Shown here: one piece after another, positions 4,510 to 9,221 of the stretch
Position numbering within the stretch: position 1 is the first letter of the stretch
How the letters are laid out: each line of letters begins with the position of its first letter
Assembly (NCBI GenBank): GCA_016214225.1
Contig: JACROX010000109.1
Location: 1-9,221, forward strand
Length of the DNA: 9,221 nucleotides
Reading direction: 5' to 3'
From: Candidatus Peregrinibacteria bacterium
GTDB taxonomy: Bacteria > Patescibacteriota > Gracilibacteria > UBA1369 > LOWO2-01-FULL-3
Notes under the pieces: generated by a model
Databases searched by the model: none
What the model was told of the DNA's origin: nothing
The model's input: the letters and a program-made list of their open reading frames with translations, nothing else
Program-made: the position numbers and the translations under genes

Positions 4510-7014
4510 ATGCAAACCGAACCTTCAATCGGACTTTCTTCCAAAGAAGCCGCTAAACGAACTCAAAAATACGGCCACAATGAAATTTCGGTAAAAGAAG
4601 AAAACACAATCATCAAAATTATCCTTTCGCAATTTTCATCCTTTTTGATGTTAATACTCATAGCAGCGGGAGTTATTTCCATACTTCTAAATGAAATAAT
4701 GGATGGCATGGCAATTCTCTCCGTAGCTTTAATAAACGCCATTATAGGCTTCATTCAAGAATATAAAGCTGAGAACGCCGTCAAAGCGTTAAAAGACATG
4801 GTAATTCCCACGACAATAGTAATAAGAGATAATGAACAAAAAGAAATTGATGTCAGAGAACTTACAATCGGAGATGCAGTTCTCTTATTTGAAGGCGACA
4901 AAATTCCAGCGGATCTAAAAATAATAGAATCCTTTTCTCTAAAAATAGACGAATCCATTCTAACGGGAGAAAGCATTGCCGTGGGGAAAAATGCGAAAGA
5001 TCAACTATTCAAAGAAACATTGGTTGTAAGCGGAAAAGCAAAAGCGATAGTTGAAAAAATAGGGATAGACACAGAGTTCGGCAAAATAGTAAATCTGGTT
5101 TCAAAAGCACCGGAAACAAAATCTCCGTTAACGATACAATTGGACAATCTGGGGAAAAAACTTGGTTTAATTATAATAACAACAATCGCAATAATATTTA
5201 TAATCGGAGAATTGCGAAACTTCTCCATGCTCGAATCATTTCTAACTTCAATATCACTTGGCGTCTCGGCAATCCCGGAAGGAATGCCGATAATAGTAAC
5301 GCTCACTCTTGCCATAGGCATGCAGAAAATGGCCAGACAAAAAGCAATCGTTCGCAAAATGAGTGCGATAGAAACACTTGGAGCGACAACAATAATTTGT
5401 TCGGACAAAACTGGAACTCTTACGGCAAACGAGATGACAGTGAAAAAAATCCATACAAATCTTACTGAAAAAGACATCCGTGGAAGCGGCTACGACATCT
5501 CCGAAAAAATAAAAATGGAAACGACGGAAGAAAAAAAACTTTTGGAAATATGCGAAAATTGCAACAACTCATTTATGGGAAAATCAAATATCGGAGACCC
5601 GACGGAAATCGCCTTGAAAGTACTGGCCGAAAAAGCAAATTTCATAAAAGAATATGAAGAACTGGACGAAAATCCATTTACGTCGGAAAGAAAAATGATG
5701 AGTACTTTACACAAGATTGGAAACAAAAAAGAGATGTACGCAAAAGGAGCGTTTGAAGAAATTATAAAAAACTGCAAATTCATTTTAAAAGGAAATAAAA
5801 TAACAAAAATCACATCCGCCGATATTGAAAAATTCGCAAAAAAAACGGAAGAATACGGGCAAAACGCATTACGTGTTTTGGCCTTTGCCTTTAAAAAAGA
5901 CCCAAAGAACTTTAATGAAAAAGATTTAATCTTTGTGGGAATTGTCGGGATAATTGACCCTTTAAGGAAAACGGTAAAAAGCTCCATGGAAACGGCAAAA
6001 CTGGCCGGAATAAAAGTAAAGATGATAACCGGAGACAATCTTCAAACGGCAAAAGCGATAGGAAAATCTTTGGGATTTAATATATCAAAAGCGCTAACGG
6101 GAGAGGAAATCGACAAATTAAACGACAAGAAATTAAAAAAAGCGATTTACGAAACCGATATTTTCGCGAGAACAAAGCCGGAACATAAATATAGAATAAT
6201 CAATCTACTGCGTAAAAATAACGAAGTGGTAGCGGTAACGGGAGACGGAATAAACGATGCCCCCGCGTTAAAACAAGCCGACGTAGGAATCGCGATGGGC
6301 ATAAAAGGCACACAGGCCACAAAAGAAGTGTCGGACATCGTACTGAAAGACGACAATTTTACAACAATAATAAACGCGATAAAAGAAGGACGAAGAATTT
6401 ACAACAACATTCTATCTTTTATAAAATACATGTTGTCTGTAAATTTTGACGAAATAGCGACAGTGGCAATAGCGACTATTCTTGGCTATCCCCTGCCATT
6501 ACTGCCGCTTCAAATTCTTTGGATAAATATTGCGACAGATTCACTCCCGGCGTTAGCTCTTGGAAATTCACCGGCAAAAGAAGATATAATGACCATTCAA
6601 CCGCATCCAAAAAATGAAAATATTTTCAAAAAATTTCAAATATTCATATTGATAGCGGCACTGGTACAAACGATAGCAAACCTATCAATATACTTTTATG
6701 GAACAATAAAAAATCTACCGATCGATTTAATAAGAAGCATGGTATTCACGGAAATAGTGCTGTTTGAATTGGTTTTTGTACCTATCTGCAAAGAAGGCAA
6801 AAAATATAAATTCAGCAAATCAATGATTTTATCAATATTAATACCGTTTTTAGCACAGCTTATGATAATATACATCCCATCAATACAAAGAATATTCAAC
6901 ACGACATCTATTGGATTTAAAGAATGGATTTTGCTTATAATCTTTACGCTCCCCGCGTTTTTAATCCCAAAACTTACAAACATAACAAAAAAATTATTTA
7001 ACCATGCGCTTTGA
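4510..7014 (+). CDS. P2A-type (Ca2+-transporting-like) P-type ATPase, complete
   Basis: This 834-residue membrane pump couples ATP hydrolysis to cation transport. The N-terminal cation-ATPase region (GLSSKEAAKRTQKYGHNEIS) is followed by M1-M2 (about 37-84), the actuator domain with TGES (152-155), M3-M4 (about 217-268, PEGMP at 256-260), phosphorylation motif DKTGT (299-303, Asp299 the phosphate acceptor), nucleotide-binding domain with KGAFE (412-416), TGDN (507-510), hinge TGDGINDAP (577-585), and M5-M10 (about 636-822). Membrane residues match the SERCA Ca2+ ligands: E257 (E309), N645 and E648 (N768, E771), N673, T676 and D677 (N796, T799, D800) and E753 (E908). Ca2+ export is therefore the best guess; Mn2+ or another ion is possible. 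The usual KGAPE Pro is Phe. It has its own promoter, ends with TGA, and overlaps trmD by 11 bases. Confidence 0.95.
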   Translation: MQTEPSIGLSSKEAAKRTQKYGHNEISVKEENTIIKIILSQFSSFLMLILIAAGVISILLNEIMDGMAILSVALINAIIGFIQEYKAENAVKALKDMVIPTTIVIRDNEQKEIDVRELTIGDAVLLFEGDKIPADLKIIESFSLKIDESILTGESIAVGKNAKDQLFKETLVVSGKAKAIVEKIGIDTEFGKIVNLVSKAPETKSPLTIQLDNLGKKLGLIIITTIAIIFIIGELRNFSMLESFLTSISLGVSAIPEGMPIIVTLTLAIGMQKMARQKAIVRKMSAIETLGATTIICSDKTGTLTANEMTVKKIHTNLTEKDIRGSGYDISEKIKMETTEEKKLLEICENCNNSFMGKSNIGDPTEIALKVLAEKANFIKEYEELDENPFTSERKMMSTLHKIGNKKEMYAKGAFEEIIKNCKFILKGNKITKITSADIEKFAKKTEEYGQNALRVLAFAFKKDPKNFNEKDLIFVGIVGIIDPLRKTVKSSMETAKLAGIKVKMITGDNLQTAKAIGKSLGFNISKALTGEEIDKLNDKKLKKAIYETDIFARTKPEHKYRIINLLRKNNEVVAVTGDGINDAPALKQADVGIAMGIKGTQATKEVSDIVLKDDNFTTIINAIKEGRRIYNNILSFIKYMLSVNFDEIATVAIATILGYPLPLLPLQILWINIATDSLPALALGNSPAKEDIMTIQPHPKNENIFKKFQIFILIAALVQTIANLSIYFYGTIKNLPIDLIRSMVFTEIVLFELVFVPICKEGKKYKFSKSMILSILIPFLAQLMIIYIPSIQRIFNTTSIGFKEWILLIIFTLPAFLIPKLTNITKKLFNHAL

Positions 7015-7651
7015 CATCTTAACAATTTTCCCTGAAATATTTTCTTCCTACTTAAAAGAAAGCATAATTAAAAGAGCGCTTAAAAAGGGGCTGATCGATA
7101 TACATATTCATGACATACGAAAATTCTCAAAAGATAAACATCGCAAAGTTGATGACATTCCATTTGGTGGAGGGGCGGGAATGGTAATGACTCCACAGCC
7201 TCTTTTTGACACGATAAAACACGTCAAAAAAGCGAATAAAGGCCATGTGATTTATCTGACGCCGCAAGGCAAAACTTTTACTCAAATCAAAGCTGAAAAT
7301 ATAAGCAAAAAACATAAAGAAATCATTTTAATTTGCGGCCGATATGAAGGGATAGACTACAGAGTGCGCGAAGCGCTTGTGGATGAAGAAATATCCATCG
7401 GCAAATTCGTGCTAACCGGAGGAGAACTGCCGGCAATGATTATAATTGACGCGGTCTCAAGGCTGATCCCAAACGTTTTAGGCAAAGAAAAATCTCATCT
7501 GGAAGATTCATTCTCAAAGGCATTTAAAAGGAAAAAAGAATATCCAAGCTACACAAGACCCGCGATATTTAAAAATATGAAAGTTCCTGAAATTTTAACG
7601 TCCGGAAACCACAAAAAAATAGAAGAATGGAGAAAAAAACATTTAAAATAA
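7004..7651 (+). CDS. trmD: tRNA (guanine-N1-)-methyltransferase TrmD
   Basis: This 215-residue SPOUT-family enzyme uses S-adenosylmethionine to make m1G37 next to the anticodon, preventing +1 frameshifting. Signatures: MRFDILTIFPEIF, DDIPFGGGAGMVM (50-62), YLTPQGK (84-90), the knot segment CGRYEGIDYRV (111-121), EISIGKFVLTGGELPAM (129-145), EDSF with the catalytic-type Asp168, YPSYTRP (180-186), and VPEILTSGNHKKIEEWR (194-210). It is shorter than E. coli TrmD (255), with the C-terminal tail trimmed. It usually sits with rpsP, rimM and rplS; here it lies between two P-type-ATPase genes. The ATG is inside the end of the ATPase gene, suggesting translational coupling, and there is no Shine-Dalgarno. 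Confidence 0.97.
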   Translation: MRFDILTIFPEIFSSYLKESIIKRALKKGLIDIHIHDIRKFSKDKHRKVDDIPFGGGAGMVMTPQPLFDTIKHVKKANKGHVIYLTPQGKTFTQIKAENISKKHKEIILICGRYEGIDYRVREALVDEEISIGKFVLTGGELPAMIIIDAVSRLIPNVLGKEKSHLEDSFSKAFKRKKEYPSYTRPAIFKNMKVPEILTSGNHKKIEEWRKKHLK

Positions 7652-7655
7652 ACAA

Positions 7656-9221
7656 ATGCCCGAAGGCCTGATTATAAAAATCATCACACTGTTTTTTGCG
7701 TCATTTCCTTTGAGTTTGTTATTTCTGCCAAAGGGAGAAAAGCTCGGAAAAACAACAACAATCTGCACGGACATAAAAAACATCCTAACAAAAAACGAGT
7801 TAATGGTAAGAACCTTGTATTTCGATAAATATAAGGTCGATTTCGAGCACAAAGAAAACATCGCCCGAATAAAAGACACGGAGAATTTAAACTCTTCCAC
7901 AATGGACAAAACAACTCTCAAAACAGATCAAGGAATAAATTTAATAAATACCGTGATAGCACTTTGCCATTACGAAAAATTAAAAAGAATAGAACTGACA
8001 ATAATAAATTTTTTGCTGACAATAGGAGCAAATCCTCAAAAAGCAGAAAAAGAATATGAAATAATAACGAAATTCGCGCCTCAGCCGGATAAAAAAATAT
8101 CCACGACTGTAGCCGTAAACAAAACAACAAGAGAAATTTTTACATTCTCAAAAGGCAATCCGAAAAAACTTCTCGAAAAATGCGCAAAGCTTTTTATAAA
8201 CGGGAAAAAAATCGAAATGACTCATCATTACAGAAGAAAAATAAGAAAAAATTTGCAACATATAGGCAAAAACGGGCAAAAAGCAATCGCGTTCGCATAC
8301 AAAGCATTGCCGTTAAAAAAACTGGATGTATATACGGAATCTTTTGCTGAAAGAGAAATGACGTTTTTGGGAATTATGGGAATAACAGAACCGTTAAATC
8401 TAATCGCGGAAGAAAGCATAAAACAAGCCAAAGAAATGGGGATAAAAATATACATACTGACAAATGAAAAAGAAAAAAAAGCGATAGCCATAGGGAAACA
8501 ATTAAACATAATAAATCCGCATTATTTTGAGACGATGACAGGCCCATATTTAAGCCAAATCGGCGAGCAAAAACTCGACAAAATACTTGAGAATAAAAAC
8601 AAAGATTATATTTTCGCGGAACTTTCCGATGAAAATAAAAATATGATTTTAGAAAAATTAAACAAAACAGGAGAAAAAACAATTTACATAACGAGGGAAA
8701 ATAAAGTAACTTTCAGGGAAATAGTTGAAATAATAAAATCAAATAAAACAACCGAAAAAAACCGAGACAAATTTTTAGAACACGCGATCTCCTGCAAAAT
8801 CGCGGAATTCATAGTAGTGCTATTATCGATAACAATGATATCGGTCCCGATTTCATTAACAATCCCGACAATAATAATATTGGACATACTGGTAAATCTC
8901 CCGCTCGAATTGGCGATAAGGAAGGAAGACACTATTCAAAAATTTTCGTCAAACAAAACAAGAATTTTATTAAAAGGATTATTTTTAGGCGCTATAATAA
9001 GCGGCCTGTACGTATGGAGCATCATGAGAAACGGATGGGAAATATTCGGCACGCTAGCGCCGGAAAATTACAATCAGACAATCGTATTCGCAAGCATCGT
9101 GGGAATACAAATATTAAACGCGATAAACATAATAAACCCGCAAAAAACATTATTCAGAAAAACCTTTTTCTCTCACGTCTATATTCTTCTGACAAGCATC
9201 ATAGTAGGATTGATTACATAT
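7656..9221 (+). CDS. Degenerate, N-terminally truncated P-type ATPase homologue (predicted inactive), 3' end beyond window
   Basis: The frame is open for 522 codons to the window edge. An in-frame TAA at 7644 makes ATG 7656 the first possible start, four bases after trmD. The protein begins MPEGL, the M4 motif, then a hydrophobic segment (about 5-25), a cytosolic part (about 26-375) and hydrophobic segments at about 380-420, 438-457, 475-493 and 504-522. It aligns with the neighbouring pump in order: 'LGKTTTICTD' at the phosphorylation loop, SKGNPKKLLEKC (165-176), MTFLGIMGITEP (235-246), MGIKIYILT (261-269), FAELSDENK (320-328). Every catalytic motif is altered: DKTGT is D39-I-K-N-I, KGAPE is KGNPK, TGD is TNE (269-271), and the TGDGxND hinge is TRENKVT (346-352). 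The actuator domain with TGES is missing. ATP-driven pumping is unlikely; a regulatory or accessory membrane role is inferred. It could instead be a decaying gene, but the long open frame argues against that. Confidence 0.8.
   Translation, partial: MPEGLIIKIITLFFASFPLSLLFLPKGEKLGKTTTICTDIKNILTKNELMVRTLYFDKYKVDFEHKENIARIKDTENLNSSTMDKTTLKTDQGINLINTVIALCHYEKLKRIELTIINFLLTIGANPQKAEKEYEIITKFAPQPDKKISTTVAVNKTTREIFTFSKGNPKKLLEKCAKLFINGKKIEMTHHYRRKIRKNLQHIGKNGQKAIAFAYKALPLKKLDVYTESFAEREMTFLGIMGITEPLNLIAEESIKQAKEMGIKIYILTNEKEKKAIAIGKQLNIINPHYFETMTGPYLSQIGEQKLDKILENKNKDYIFAELSDENKNMILEKLNKTGEKTIYITRENKVTFREIVEIIKSNKTTEKNRDKFLEHAISCKIAEFIVVLLSITMISVPISLTIPTIIILDILVNLPLELAIRKEDTIQKFSSNKTRILLKGLFLGAIISGLYVWSIMRNGWEIFGTLAPENYNQTIVFASIVGIQILNAINIINPQKTLFRKTFFSHVYILLTSIIVGLITY

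Noticed and set aside
7012..7014. TGA read as glycine (SR1/Gracilibacteria code)
   Set aside because: No conserved gene here needs an in-frame TGA, glycine is encoded by GGN, and TGA correctly ends the ATPase where trmD begins.
7656..9221. Frameshift or sequencing error hiding normal P-type ATPase motifs
   Set aside because: The aligned frame stays constant on both sides of each altered motif, and at the phosphorylation loop GAC is followed by ATA-AAA-AAC-ATC, which gives no DKTGT in any frame. The changes are substitutions.
4510..9221. A split P-type ATPase with N- and C-terminal halves in separate genes
   Set aside because: The upstream gene is already complete with M1-M10 and all motifs, so the downstream gene is not its missing half.
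1..9221. tRNA genes, CRISPR arrays, insertion sequences or prophage parts
   Set aside because: Coding sequence fills nearly the whole window; no cloverleaf, regularly spaced repeats, transposase or integrase motifs were seen.

Overview
The window is an AT-rich bacterial segment in which every gene lies on the + strand with almost no spacing. It opens inside the last codons of map (methionine aminopeptidase) and runs through the classic distal spc/alpha block: infA, rpmJ, rpsM, rpsK, rpsD, rpoA, rplQ, rplM, rpsI. It then passes into a second cluster: a complete P2A-type (Ca2+-like) P-type ATPase, trmD, and a second P-type-ATPase-related protein that runs off the right edge. The tight packing, the near-total absence of Shine-Dalgarno sequences, the Lys/Ala/Glu-rich N-terminal extensions on S11 and S9 and the short TrmD together suggest a small-genome uncultured bacterium of the Candidate Phyla Radiation (Patescibacteria). 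That is an inference and no phylum can be assigned from here. All the conserved genes read through without an in-frame TGA, so the standard bacterial code applies, not the UGA=Gly code of SR1/Gracilibacteria.

Region 1 (1-4414) is translation and transcription machinery: initiation factor IF-1, ribosomal proteins bL36, uS13, uS11, uS4, bL17, uL13 and uS9, and the RNA polymerase alpha subunit. A promoter-like sequence with a perfect 7-bp dyad in its spacer lies between map and infA. No strong intrinsic terminator follows rpsI.

Region 2 (4415-9221) begins with a well-formed extended -10 promoter whose predicted +1 falls exactly on the ATG of the ATPase, so that mRNA is predicted to be leaderless. 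The ATPase has every catalytic motif and a complete set of Ca2+-type membrane ligands. It overlaps trmD (tRNA m1G37 methyltransferase) by 11 bases, and trmD is followed 4 bases later by the most unusual gene of the window.

That last gene (7656 to the edge, 522 codons without a stop) can be aligned along its length with the second half of a P-type ATPase, starting at the PEGL motif of M4. The actuator domain and M1-M3 are absent. DKTGT, KGAPE, TGD and the TGDGxNDxP hinge are all replaced, while the hydrophobic framework and several membrane residues remain. It looks like a maintained, catalytically inactive 'pseudo-P-type ATPase' encoded in one operon with an intact pump. This is the best candidate here for an undescribed system, possibly a regulatory or accessory partner of the pump.

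The gene-free stretches (120-207 and 4415-4509) are both under 100 bases and are described as regulatory regions. No tRNA, rRNA, CRISPR array, insertion sequence or attachment site was seen.
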